A stretch of 64,000 nt of DNA, taken from Pseudanabaena sp. UWO311. Its GTDB lineage: Bacteria > Cyanobacteriota > Cyanobacteriia > Pseudanabaenales > Pseudanabaenaceae. Shown here piece after piece: positions 1-7,569 of the stretch; position 1 is the first letter of the stretch, and each line of letters opens with the position of its first letter. Under the pieces are notes generated by a model. That model searched no databases. It worked only from the letters and a program-made list of their open reading frames with translations, and had not been told where the DNA came from. The position numbers were made by a program, and so were the translations under genes. The DNA lies in the NCBI RefSeq assembly GCF_006937785.1, contig NZ_SJEE01000004.1, positions 186,001-250,000 of the forward strand, written 5' to 3'.

Positions 1-915
1 ATTTTGACTAAAAGTAAATGTGGGCATTTGAAAACTTTCAGCATCTTGCATGGTCAAGTTATCGAGATCATAGAGAACTTCTTGAGCAGTTTGATAGCGA
101 GCTTCGGGATGATGCTTGACCATGCGGTTGAGAATGAGAACTAATTTAGGATGAATCGTTGAACCCATCTGCCAATCAAGCAAATTCAGATCTTCACGGC
201 GCACTAGCTGACTAGGATGTAACCCAGTTAGCAATTGGATTGCAGTTAAGCCAAGGGCGTAGATATCGCAACTAGGAGTAAAATTCCCAAGGGCTTGATC
301 AAAAGGCATGTAGCTAGGTGTACCGAGGACGACTCCATTTTGAGCTGCCGTTGCATAGATCCCTTTGAGAACTGCAAAATTAGTGAGTACAAAATGCTGT
401 TCGCTTCTATTACCACCCTGATTATCGCTGTGATTCTGTTTACGACGAATTAGATTCCTAGGACAAATATCTCCATGCACCATATTTGAGCTATGGGCAA
501 TATGTAGGCTAGTCAGCAATTGCCGCAGAAATTGAATTAATTCTGACTCGCTATAGAGTCTTCCTGCCGCAGTTTCATCACTAAGACGAGTTCCATCGAT
601 CGCTTCTTCTACGATATAAAATTCCTCCTCTTGCTCAAAATAGGTTGTAATCTTTGGGAAGTCAGTACTGCGATCGCTAAGTTGTTGCAATTTAGGAACT
701 TGATTACGAAATAGCGATCGCGCCCAGTCAAGTTGCAAGTTAGTTTTATTGATCAGACAAAAACTCTTTGCAATCCAACGCGGCATTTCCGCAGCGACGG
801 TATCTTCAACTAAGTAGGTCTGCCCATAGGAGTCATCAGCGATAGTTTGTACAACTCGAAAGCGTCCGCCTAAGAGATTTCCAAACGCTTTACCAATCGT
901 TTGTGATGTCGCCAT
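1..915 (-). CDS. Ser/Thr kinase-like protein, degenerate active site (3' end outside window)
   Basis: The reading frame starts at ATG 915 and is still open at base 1 (305 residues visible), so the C-terminus is missing. The layout is that of a eukaryotic-type protein kinase: a short N-terminal lobe with a candidate ATP lysine (RWIAKSF, about residue 55), the catalytic loop HGDICPRN (about 147-154), and a C-lobe with D-I-Y-A-L-G and a P-[S/Y]-M-P segment. Two expected features are altered: HRD is HGD, and the Mg-binding DFG is NFA (about 180). The catalytic-base Asp and loop Asn remain. Such kinases are common cyanobacterial signalling proteins. I infer weak activity or a pseudokinase role. 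The next gene (pgsA) is on the same strand behind its own terminator, so no operon is implied. Confidence 0.8.
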   Translation of the reverse strand, partial: MATSQTIGKAFGNLLGGRFRVVQTIADDSYGQTYLVEDTVAAEMPRWIAKSFCLINKTNLQLDWARSLFRNQVPKLQQLSDRSTDFPKITTYFEQEEEFYIVEEAIDGTRLSDETAAGRLYSESELIQFLRQLLTSLHIAHSSNMVHGDICPRNLIRRKQNHSDNQGGNRSEQHFVLTNFAVLKGIYATAAQNGVVLGTPSYMPFDQALGNFTPSCDIYALGLTAIQLLTGLHPSQLVRREDLNLLDWQMGSTIHPKLVLILNRMVKHHPEARYQTAQEVLYDLDNLTMQDAESFQMPTFTFSQN

Positions 916-945
916 GAGAACCTTACTCCAACCGCACAACTTGTT

Positions 946-1004
946 TAATTATAATCCAATACGCTGTGTTGCCATTGGCAACACAGCGTATTGGATTATA
1001 ATTA
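946..1004 (-). terminator. Perfect 59-bp palindrome at the end of pgsA
   Basis: The two 29-bp arms are perfect and surround a single central base (975). The outer end contains the pgsA stop codon. It lies between pgsA and the kinase-like gene on the same strand and is a likely terminator or insulating hairpin. Confidence 0.7.
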
Positions 1005-1544
1005 GTTTTTTGATGTTGGCACAACATAGAGAATGCCAGAAATCAACGTGAGTGCGACTGCGATCCAGAAAAAGGCGATCGCATAGGGGATTTTGACCAA
1101 TAAAGCAGCGATCGCCACGATTTGCATCACTGTTTTGGCTTTCCCCCAAAAATTTGCGCCGATAATTTGTGGTTTGCTGGTTTCTCCAGAAGCCTCCTGA
1201 CTAGATGATGCACTGGGCGCACCACGCCAAGCGGTGATCAATAGTTCTCGCGTAATAATTAAAAAGACTGCCCAAGCTGGAACCTGACCAAGTTCAATGA
1301 ACAATAAAAATAAGGCGATCGTCAGGACTTTATCGACAAGGGGATCAAGGAATTTACCCAGTTCTGTTATTTGATTAAGTTTTCTTGCTAAATATCCATC
1401 TAGCCAATCAGTAATTGCCGCAATGATAAACACGCTTAGCGCAATTAGGCGAGTAAGTTCGCTATCTTGCCAAAGAAATAGTCCAAAAATAATGGGAACA
1501 GCAATCAGTCGCGATAGAGTTACCCAAGTTGGTAATGTAATCAT
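1002..1544 (-). CDS. pgsA: CDP-diacylglycerol-glycerol-3-phosphate 3-phosphatidyltransferase
   Basis: This membrane enzyme joins CDP-diacylglycerol and glycerol-3-phosphate to give phosphatidylglycerol phosphate, the precursor of PG, which thylakoids require. The 180-residue protein has the CDP-alcohol phosphotransferase signature D-x2-D-G-x2-A-R-x8-G-x3-D-x3-D (DWLDGYLAR from about residue 46, then GKFLDPLVD) and several hydrophobic helices. The length is usual for PgsA. I chose the ATG at 1544 (MITLPTWVTLSR), which matches the family N-terminus, over an upstream in-frame codon at 1583 that would add 13 atypical residues and run into a hairpin. Flanking palindromes suggest it is transcribed separately from both neighbours. 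Confidence 0.93.
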   Translation of the reverse strand: MITLPTWVTLSRLIAVPIIFGLFLWQDSELTRLIALSVFIIAAITDWLDGYLARKLNQITELGKFLDPLVDKVLTIALFLLFIELGQVPAWAVFLIITRELLITAWRGAPSASSSQEASGETSKPQIIGANFWGKAKTVMQIVAIAALLVKIPYAIAFFWIAVALTLISGILYVVPTSKN

Positions 1545-1548
1545 AAAT

Positions 1549-1601
1549 AACCAAATAATATAAAAAGTGGTGCAAAGCACCACTTTTTATATTATTTGGT
1601 T
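1549..1601 (-). terminator. Hairpin at the end of the GT2/GtrA gene
   Basis: Perfect 25-bp arms surround an AAA loop (1574-1576), with a GC-AAA-GC core and an A/T-rich outer stem. The hairpin covers the stop codon of the upstream minus-strand glycosyltransferase and ends just before the pgsA start. Confidence 0.7.
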
Positions 1602-2851
1602 TGGGTCACTCGCCAGCTAAGTTTGAGATTAAACCAGAAGTTCCAAATTGTGACAATCGCGATCGCCATCAGGTTAGCAATATACTTATTAACACCAAAA
1701 TAATTGTAAAGGAGATTGAGAATTATCAGGTTCAATCCAATCCCAAGCAAACAAATTAGATTGAACTTCACAAATCGCTTAATTAATTTTCTCCATCCAG
1801 ATTGTTGCTGAGCAAGATCTCGAAATGTCCAGAGATCGTTCCAGAGAAAATTATTGAGAACAGCCACTTCAGCCGCAATCATCTTACTACGAGTTAGACC
1901 CCATCCCAGAGTAGAGGCATCACTAAGTAAATAGAAGATTGCCATATCTACAAATACGCCACTAAAGCCAACGAGTCCAAACTTAAAAAAACGTTTGACA
2001 GGAACTCGCAATTTTTCACGTAGTTTGGTAACTCGACCACGCGATCGCAAACGCAATAGATGCAAAATATAATCCACATATTGCCGCCAAGTCACCTTAC
2101 TCTCGCCCTCTTGACGTTCTTGAAATACATAGCCAACCTCAGCAACAGAGCCAATATTGCCGCGTCCAAGTACTTCAATCAAAATTTTATAACCTAAGGG
2201 ATTCATCGGACAGTTAGCGATCGCGCTACGTCTGACCATAAAATAACCACTCATCGGATCAGAAATTCGACCGATTACATTAGGTAAAATGAGCAGACCT
2301 AGCATCTGTGCACCCCTTGATAGAAATCGCCGCATAAATCCCCAGTCACTCACACCGCCACCCTCGACATGGCGACTAGCCACCGCTAAATCTGCTCCCT
2401 TCGCCATCTCATCAAGCATCTTAATCAGCGTTTCTGGTGGATGCTGCAAATCTCCATCAATCACCCCCAAAATTTCTCCTTGCGAAGATTGCCAACCCCG
2501 AATCACCGCTGTCGAAAGCCCTTTCTCCCCTTGACGACGCATTACTCGCAATTGAGGATAGTTTGGCAATAGATCTAGTCCAACTTGCCAAGTCAAATCT
2601 GGACTATCATCATCAACAATAATTAACTCATAGTTATGATTAAAATAATTATCCAATAACTGCGTCAGAATTTCCACTAACTTCACTAAGTTCTTACTTT
2701 CATTGTAAGTAGGTATAATTAGCGAAAATTTAACTAGTTTCTCCTGCGACTGAGAAACTTGATCAAAATTTGACTCATCTACACTTTCAGAGAAGAGAAG
2801 TTCATTAACTTGAAATGTGCCCAGAGGAACAGAGATGAGAGAGTAGGACAT
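1592..2851 (-). CDS. Family 2 glycosyltransferase fused to a GtrA-like membrane domain
   Basis: This 419-residue protein is a polyprenyl (dolichol)-phosphate sugar transferase type. Residues about 42-280 form a GT-A fold, with FSLIIPTYNE at 42-51, a DDDSPD nucleotide-sugar site near 80, and DGDLQHPPE near 132 holding the metal-binding DxD-like site. From about 290 to the end there are four hydrophobic helices of GtrA type (FFKFGLVGFSGV onward), a domain thought to flip or bind polyprenyl-linked sugars. The family transfers mannose or glucose to a lipid carrier for wall or exopolysaccharide glycosylation; the sugar cannot be read from sequence. The first 40 residues are a poorly conserved leader. 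A hairpin lies directly after the stop. Confidence 0.88.
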   Translation of the reverse strand: MSYSLISVPLGTFQVNELLFSESVDESNFDQVSQSQEKLVKFSLIIPTYNESKNLVKLVEILTQLLDNYFNHNYELIIVDDDSPDLTWQVGLDLLPNYPQLRVMRRQGEKGLSTAVIRGWQSSQGEILGVIDGDLQHPPETLIKMLDEMAKGADLAVASRHVEGGGVSDWGFMRRFLSRGAQMLGLLILPNVIGRISDPMSGYFMVRRSAIANCPMNPLGYKILIEVLGRGNIGSVAEVGYVFQERQEGESKVTWRQYVDYILHLLRLRSRGRVTKLREKLRVPVKRFFKFGLVGFSGVFVDMAIFYLLSDASTLGWGLTRSKMIAAEVAVLNNFLWNDLWTFRDLAQQQSGWRKLIKRFVKFNLICLLGIGLNLIILNLLYNYFGVNKYIANLMAIAIVTIWNFWFNLKLSWRVTQTK

Positions 2852-2909
2852 TATCTAACAATTAAAAAGAATTTTATGGCGATCCAATCTAAGGAATGGG
2901 TGATTATTT

Positions 2910-3002
2910 TAGGACTTACGCAAAAGAACGAGATGTAGGGGCAATTCATGAATTGCCCTTACGATAAAATGAGGATTTTAGGGCATTTTTGCGTAAGTCC
3001 TA
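2910..3002. mobile_element. MITE-like element with 16-bp terminal inverted repeats
   Basis: The ends read TAGGACTTACGCAAAA and its reverse complement, with no coding capacity between them. An internal palindrome GCAATTCATGAATTGC lies at 2941-2956. The GGACTTACGCA end recurs at about 20784. No clear target duplication was found. Confidence 0.6.
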
Positions 3003-3066
3003 TATTTGCTATATCTACAATGGACTTTAGACTAACTTACAACAAATTGTGAATAAGCGAGCCACT

Positions 3067-3111
3067 ATATTTTCATAAAAGCCATGCGAAGCATAGCTTT
3101 TATGAAAATAT
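3067..3111. repeat. Near-perfect hairpin
   Basis: The 16-bp arms (ATATTTTCATAAAAGC and complement) enclose an inner GC-GAA-GC core, with one A/C mismatch between them. It is not next to a stop codon, so it is more likely a repeat element than a terminator. Confidence 0.5.
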
Positions 3112-3245
3112 GGATTAAGCGATCCTAAATTCATGGAAAACATATGTAGTGTAATTTCTGAGCGTTCTTAGTTGATAATGTATTGGGTTGGGTAGCGAAA
3201 AACTTCCCCGTCTATGTAGCCCAAAACACCTGCACAGATAACATT

Positions 3246-4592
3246 ATGGTTCAAAACACCGCAAAAAACAGCTTTGTTGCCTTAGAGGGTATTGGTAAGT
3301 CTTACTTACAGCCAAATGGGCAAACTATTTCGATTATTGAAAATATTAATTGCCAGTTGCAAGTGGGTCAAATTATCGCTTTGCTAGGGCCATCAGGCTC
3401 AGGCAAGTCAACATTAATGCGAATGATTGCAGGTTTAATTCCACCTTCTACTGGGAAAGTACTTTATTACAATCGTCCATTAGTAGGATTAAATCCAGGG
3501 GTAGCAATCGTTTTTCAAAACTTTGCACTTTATCCTTGGTTAACCGTCTTAGAGAATGTGGAACTTGGTCTCAAAGCAAAGGGAGAAGCAAAGGATACAA
3601 GAGAGCAAAAAGCCCTTCGGATGATCGATGTGATTGGTTTAGATGGATTTGAGAATGCATATCCTAAAGAGCTATCGGGGGGTATGCGTCAGCGTGTTGG
3701 TTTTGCCAGAGCTTTGGCGGTGGAGCCAGAATTGTTGTGTATGGATGAGCCATTTTCGGCATTGGATGTACTAACTGCCGAGAACCTACGTTTTGAATTA
3801 CTTGACCTTTGGCTAGAAAAACGCATTCCCACTAAGTCAATTTTGATTGTGACGCATGGGATCGAAGAGGCCGTGACATTAGCCGATCGCGTAATTGTTT
3901 TGGGGCGTAATCCTGGGCGAATTCGTGCTGATTTGCCAATTACACTCCCCCATTATCGCGATCGCAAAAGCCCTGAGTTCCAAGCCTTAGTTGACCAAGT
4001 TTACAAGATCTTGACAAATCCTGATCTGCCAGATTTATCAACTCAGACTGCCACCACCACGACTTCCACCTCTGAGCCTAAAGCTCAAGTAAAATATCAA
4101 TCTCTTCCCCATGTCCGCATTGGCTCAGTAGCTGGTTTATTGGAGCTTCTAGAAGGTCGTCAAGATAAAGACCTATATCGAATTGCTCAAGAGCTTTTAT
4201 TGGAAGTTGATGATATATTGCCAATTGTGGATGCTAGCAAACTAATGGAACTAGCTGCAGTCACGGAGGGTGATATTCAATTATCTGCGATCGGTGAGAG
4301 TTTTATTAATAGTAATATTGATGAGCGCAAAGCAATCATTCGCGATCTCTTGCAAAAGAATATTCGCTTAGTCCAACAAATTTGCCAGCTTTTGCAGGCC
4401 AAGCGTAATCATCGCATTTCGGAGGAATTAGTTCTCGATCTTTTAGAGAATCATTTCACTAGTAAAGAAGCTCAGCGCCAACTCAGGACAGCAATGGACT
4501 GGGGACGCTATGCTGAATTATTCAGCTATGACGAACCTTCAGGTGAGATCTTTATTGAAGAGAGTACTACAGAAACTGAAGAGTCTGAATAA
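3246..4592 (+). CDS. ABC transporter ATP-binding protein, NitT/TauT type, with AAA-associated C-terminal domain
   Basis: This is the cytoplasmic ATPase of an importer of the nitrate/sulfonate/taurine class. The 448-residue protein has Walker [10 protein letters not shown] (about 44-52), signature LSGGMRQRVGFARAL, Walker B LLCMDEPFSALD and the switch His in IVTHGIEEA. After about residue 255 it carries a second domain resembling the AAA-associated C-terminal domain found on this subgroup, joined by a Thr/Ser-rich linker. The ATG at 3246 was preferred over an upstream TTG because the ABC homology starts just after it. The partner permease begins 287 bp downstream with two repeat elements between them. 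No substrate-binding protein is adjacent, so the substrate is unknown. Confidence 0.88.
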   Translation: MVQNTAKNSFVALEGIGKSYLQPNGQTISIIENINCQLQVGQIIALLGPSGSGKSTLMRMIAGLIPPSTGKVLYYNRPLVGLNPGVAIVFQNFALYPWLTVLENVELGLKAKGEAKDTREQKALRMIDVIGLDGFENAYPKELSGGMRQRVGFARALAVEPELLCMDEPFSALDVLTAENLRFELLDLWLEKRIPTKSILIVTHGIEEAVTLADRVIVLGRNPGRIRADLPITLPHYRDRKSPEFQALVDQVYKILTNPDLPDLSTQTATTTTSTSEPKAQVKYQSLPHVRIGSVAGLLELLEGRQDKDLYRIAQELLLEVDDILPIVDASKLMELAAVTEGDIQLSAIGESFINSNIDERKAIIRDLLQKNIRLVQQICQLLQAKRNHRISEELVLDLLENHFTSKEAQRQLRTAMDWGRYAELFSYDEPSGEIFIEESTTETEESE

Positions 4593-4627
4593 ATTAAGGT
4601 AGGCAGCGGAAATCGCCGCCTATCTTA

Positions 4628-4717
4628 CAGCGCTTTGCGCTCAAGCCCAAACCAATAAATTCATGAAAAGTGTTGCTTTGCAACTCTTTTCATGAATTTA
4701 TTGTGGTTCGTTTGATC
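4628..4717 (+). repeat. Family A palindromic element, copy 1
   Basis: The conserved left end CAGCGCTTTGCGCTCAAG.CCCAAACC and right end TGGTTCGTTTGATC flank a 49-bp hairpin (4654-4702) with a GC-TTT-GC core. Related elements lie at 19288, 26474, 51376 and 59122 with different hairpin arms. Confidence 0.65.
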
Positions 4718-4719
4718 GT

Positions 4720-4822
4720 AAGTAACTAAGCAAAACTAAATATAAAACCCCAGAATTTGTACCGCCCGCTAAGCGGGCGGTACAAATTCTGACCCTAGGT
4801 TTTTAATTTTGCTTAGCTACTT
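4720..4822 (+). repeat. Family B palindromic element, copy 1
   Basis: The ends AAGTAACTAAGCAAAA (left) and TTTTGCTTAGCTACTT (right) are inverted repeats of each other with one difference. Inside is a perfect hairpin (4751-4791) with 20-bp arms built on CCGCCCGCT/AGCGGGCGG. It is immediately next to a family A element. Confidence 0.6.
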
Positions 4823-4879
4823 CAATTGCTGTAAATGTAAATCGTAAATCGCCTAATTCATGTTTAGTCTGGATTGCTT

Positions 4880-6610
4880 ATGTATCAGCCCACTATCGAT
4901 CCCAAATCAAAATTTAGCTCACGCTGGAGCCTTGGTGATGTTTTACTACCTTTGGCGATCATTGCTTTTATATTCATCATTGTGAAGACTGCTAGGAACT
5001 TTACAGGTACATACGAAAGTGGCTATGTAGTTAATCTATCCCTGAGTTTTTTACCTAGTTACGCATTGCAAACACTAGTGAGAATGTTAGCCGCATACTT
5101 GATTTCATTGGTGTTTAGCCTCTTGTATGCCTATGTCGCCTATCGTTCGGCTTTGTGGTCAAAGGTTCTCATTCCTCTATTAGATGTTCTCCAGTCGATT
5201 CCAGTACTGTCGTTTTTGCCTGCGGTTGTACTTGCTTTAGTCGGTTTGTTTCCTGGGCAAAGATTGGGAATTGAGATTGCTTCGATTTTACTGATTTTTA
5301 CGGGCATGACTTGGAATATGACCTTTAGTTTTTATCAATCGCTATCCAGTATTCCAAAAGAATTGATCGAGGCAAGTCAAGTTTATAGGCTTGGTGCGTG
5401 GCAGCGTTTCTGGACGCTAGAACTACCTTCGGGAGTTGTGGGGCTAGTCTGGAATAGTGTGATGTCTGTGGCTGGCGGTTGGTTCTTTTTGATGCAAACA
5501 GAATCATTCACGCTCTCCAATCGAGACTTTACGCTTCCAGGACTAGGTTCTTTTCTGAAGGCGGCGGCGGATGCAGGAGATAATCGGGCAATTTTTAGTG
5601 GGCTAGCGGTTTTAATTGGCATAATTACGATCATTGATTATTTTGTGTGGCGACCTCTAATTGCTTGGGCTGAGAAGTTTAAGAATGAGACAGTTGAAGC
5701 CGCTCAAGTACCAGAATCGCGAGTCTTAGATTTTTTAAGGCGATCGCCTACGATGCGAATTATTAGCGATCGCCTGCTTATGCCAATCTCTGAAGCTGTC
5801 AATCATAGCTTTAGACGTAAAGCTCCAAGCTCTCTGATCAGCCAGCATAAAACATCGAAATGGATTAATTGGTTTAACTGGCTATTAGTTGGGCTAACAG
5901 GTTTTATTGTTTTGAGTGGTACATTAAGTGCGATCGCGCTACTAAGTCATATGCCATTGAGTTCATGGAAACAAGTTGCGATCGGGGCTCTGTTTACTGC
6001 TATTCGAGTATTTATCGTCCTCATTATTTCTTTAATAATCACAGTTCCCATCGGTGTATCAATTGGTCGAAATCCTAAACTAGCCCAATTTTTGCAGCCA
6101 ATTGTTCAAATTGCGGCTTCAGTTCCTGCGACGGCTCTATTTCCAGTTCTATTACTGTATTTAGGAAATATGGCTGGTGGTTTGGAGATTGGTGCAGTCA
6201 TCCTGATGACTTTAGGAAGTATGTGGTACATTCTATTCAATGTAATTGCTGGAGCGCAAGCCATTCCCTCAGAACTTTTTGAAGCTGCACGAGTGTATAA
6301 ACTTTCGCCCTTGCAACGTTGGAAAACTCTGATTTTGCCGGGGATTTTCCCTTATTTAGTGACGGGAATTATTACGGCTGTGGGAGGGGCGTGGAATGCG
6401 AGTATTGCTGGTGAATATGTCAAATTTCAAGGAAGAGTCCTTACAGCAACAGGTCTAGGCTCGACGATTACACAAGCCTCAGACGTGGGAGATTTCCCTC
6501 TTTTATTAGCTTCGACAATTGTGATGTCGTTGTTAGTTGTGACGACCAATCGCTTGGTATGGCGACCTCTTTATCGATTAGCTCAGGTCAAATATCAACT
6601 AGTTGTCTAA
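4880..6610 (+). CDS. Fused double permease of a NitT/TauT-type ABC transporter
   Basis: This 576-residue inner-membrane protein contains two tandem BPD-type permease domains, each with several hydrophobic helices. Each has its EAA coupling loop: LIEASQVYRLGAWQRFWTLE near residue 158 and LFEAARVYKLSPLQRWKTLI near 465. A hydrophilic linker lies at about 265-325. One chain therefore supplies the whole channel that is normally a homodimer. ATG 4880 was chosen over TTG 4874. It follows the matching ATPase gene, which argues for one transport complex, although repeats separate the genes. The substrate is not readable without the binding protein. A strong terminator follows. Confidence 0.88.
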   Translation: MYQPTIDPKSKFSSRWSLGDVLLPLAIIAFIFIIVKTARNFTGTYESGYVVNLSLSFLPSYALQTLVRMLAAYLISLVFSLLYAYVAYRSALWSKVLIPLLDVLQSIPVLSFLPAVVLALVGLFPGQRLGIEIASILLIFTGMTWNMTFSFYQSLSSIPKELIEASQVYRLGAWQRFWTLELPSGVVGLVWNSVMSVAGGWFFLMQTESFTLSNRDFTLPGLGSFLKAAADAGDNRAIFSGLAVLIGIITIIDYFVWRPLIAWAEKFKNETVEAAQVPESRVLDFLRRSPTMRIISDRLLMPISEAVNHSFRRKAPSSLISQHKTSKWINWFNWLLVGLTGFIVLSGTLSAIALLSHMPLSSWKQVAIGALFTAIRVFIVLIISLIITVPIGVSIGRNPKLAQFLQPIVQIAASVPATALFPVLLLYLGNMAGGLEIGAVILMTLGSMWYILFNVIAGAQAIPSELFEAARVYKLSPLQRWKTLILPGIFPYLVTGIITAVGGAWNASIAGEYVKFQGRVLTATGLGSTITQASDVGDFPLLLASTIVMSLLVVTTNRLVWRPLYRLAQVKYQLVV

Positions 6611-6619
6611 TAGTTGTCT

Positions 6620-6656
6620 AAAAAGAGAGAGGCTGCTGAGCAGCCTCTCTCTTTTT
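6620..6656 (+). terminator. Intrinsic terminator after the permease gene
   Basis: Perfect 18-bp arms (GAGAGAGGCTGCT stem) end in a CTTTTT tract ten bases after the permease stop, which makes a classic rho-independent terminator. Confidence 0.85.
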
Positions 6657-6672
6657 GGTTACAAAACTTTGC

Positions 6673-6701
6673 TTGACATTATATATATGTATAAGGTCTA
6701 G
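6673..6701 (+). promoter_or_regulatory. Candidate promoter/operator of the low-oxygen tetrapyrrole operon
   Basis: TTGACA at 6673-6678 is followed by an AT-rich near-palindrome TTATATATATGTATAA (6679-6694), 39 bases before the ho ATG. In Synechocystis the equivalent genes are activated at low oxygen by the MarR-type protein ChlR. This dyad is a possible ChlR-like site by inference only. The -10 element is not clear. Confidence 0.4.
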
Positions 6702-6732
6702 GATGCAGTGATTAAGTTTCGTGAGTATACCA

Positions 6733-7476
6733 ATGACTAGTCACTTAGCTACCCGTCTGCGCGAAGGCACACAAAAGTCCCATACTGTCACTGAGAACAC
6801 TGCATTTATGAAGTGCTTTCTCAAAGGTATTGTGGAAATTGTCCCATTTAGAAAATTATTGGCTAATCTCTATCTTGTTTACAGTACGCTCGAAGCCGAA
6901 TTAAAGCGTCATTCTGAACATCCAATCGTTGGCAAGATCTATTTCCCAGAACTCGATCGCCAGTCAAGCTTAGAGAAAGATTTAGCTTTTTATTATGGTG
7001 ACGATTGGCGATTGGATAATTGGCGATCGCACATCGTCCCACTTAAGGCCGGACAAGTTTATGTTGATCGCCTCAAGGAAATTTCTAATACTGATCCGAC
7101 CCTTTTGATTGCCCATTCCTATACACGCTATATGGGTGATTTGTCGGGCGGACAAGCTTTGAAGCATATTATTCGGTCGGCTCTAGATCTGCCAAGCGAT
7201 CGCGGTACGACTTTCTATGAATTTGAGCAGTTGCCTACCATTGAGGCAAAAAAGGAGTTTAAAGAGAAGTATCGTCAAGCATTAGATTCTTTGGTTATTG
7301 ATGAATCTACAATTTTAAGAATTGTGGAAGAGGCGAACTATGCTTTTACACTGAATCGGAATGTAGTAGATGAGCTAGAAGCTGATGTCAGAGCCGTACT
7401 CGATCCCCATATCTTTGAATTGCTCACTAAACAGGATCGGGCTGGTAGTACTGAGCGTCACAGTCATGCGGCTTAG
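6733..7476 (+). CDS. ho2: Heme oxygenase (biliverdin-producing), probable low-oxygen form
   Basis: The enzyme opens heme to biliverdin IX-alpha, CO and iron, using ferredoxin, and supplies phycobilin synthesis. The 247-residue protein has the family N-terminus LATRLREGTQKSHTVTEN with the proximal heme-ligand His (about residue 17), and the distal-helix segment YTRYMGDLSGGQALKHI. ATG 6733 aligns with the known cyanobacterial N-terminus; a GTG at 6721 would add four residues. The downstream order hemN, activase, hemerythrin, acsF is that of the microaerobic ho2-hemN-chlAII group, so I assign the HO2 role by context rather than by diagnostic residues. Confidence 0.88.
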   Translation: MTSHLATRLREGTQKSHTVTENTAFMKCFLKGIVEIVPFRKLLANLYLVYSTLEAELKRHSEHPIVGKIYFPELDRQSSLEKDLAFYYGDDWRLDNWRSHIVPLKAGQVYVDRLKEISNTDPTLLIAHSYTRYMGDLSGGQALKHIIRSALDLPSDRGTTFYEFEQLPTIEAKKEFKEKYRQALDSLVIDESTILRIVEEANYAFTLNRNVVDELEADVRAVLDPHIFELLTKQDRAGSTERHSHAA

Positions 7477-7569
7477 ATAAAACATTTCGCTTAAAAATAA
7501 GACTTTACGGTTTTGAATTTGTTTTAGTCAAATTCAAAATCAATATATAAAAATACAAGGATTGAGTGG

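Larger units (their letters stand above)
2852..3245. other. Gene-free stretch with MITE-like element and hairpin
   Basis: No coding region is supported here. The stretch holds a 93-bp terminal-inverted-repeat element (2910-3002) and a hairpin (3067-3111), followed by the leader of the ABC ATPase gene. The in-frame TTG at 3183 was not used as a start. Confidence 0.6.

Noticed and set aside
3183-3245. N-terminal extension of the ABC ATPase from a TTG codon
   Set aside because: The ABC homology starts after ATG 3246, and the extension does not look like a family N-terminus.
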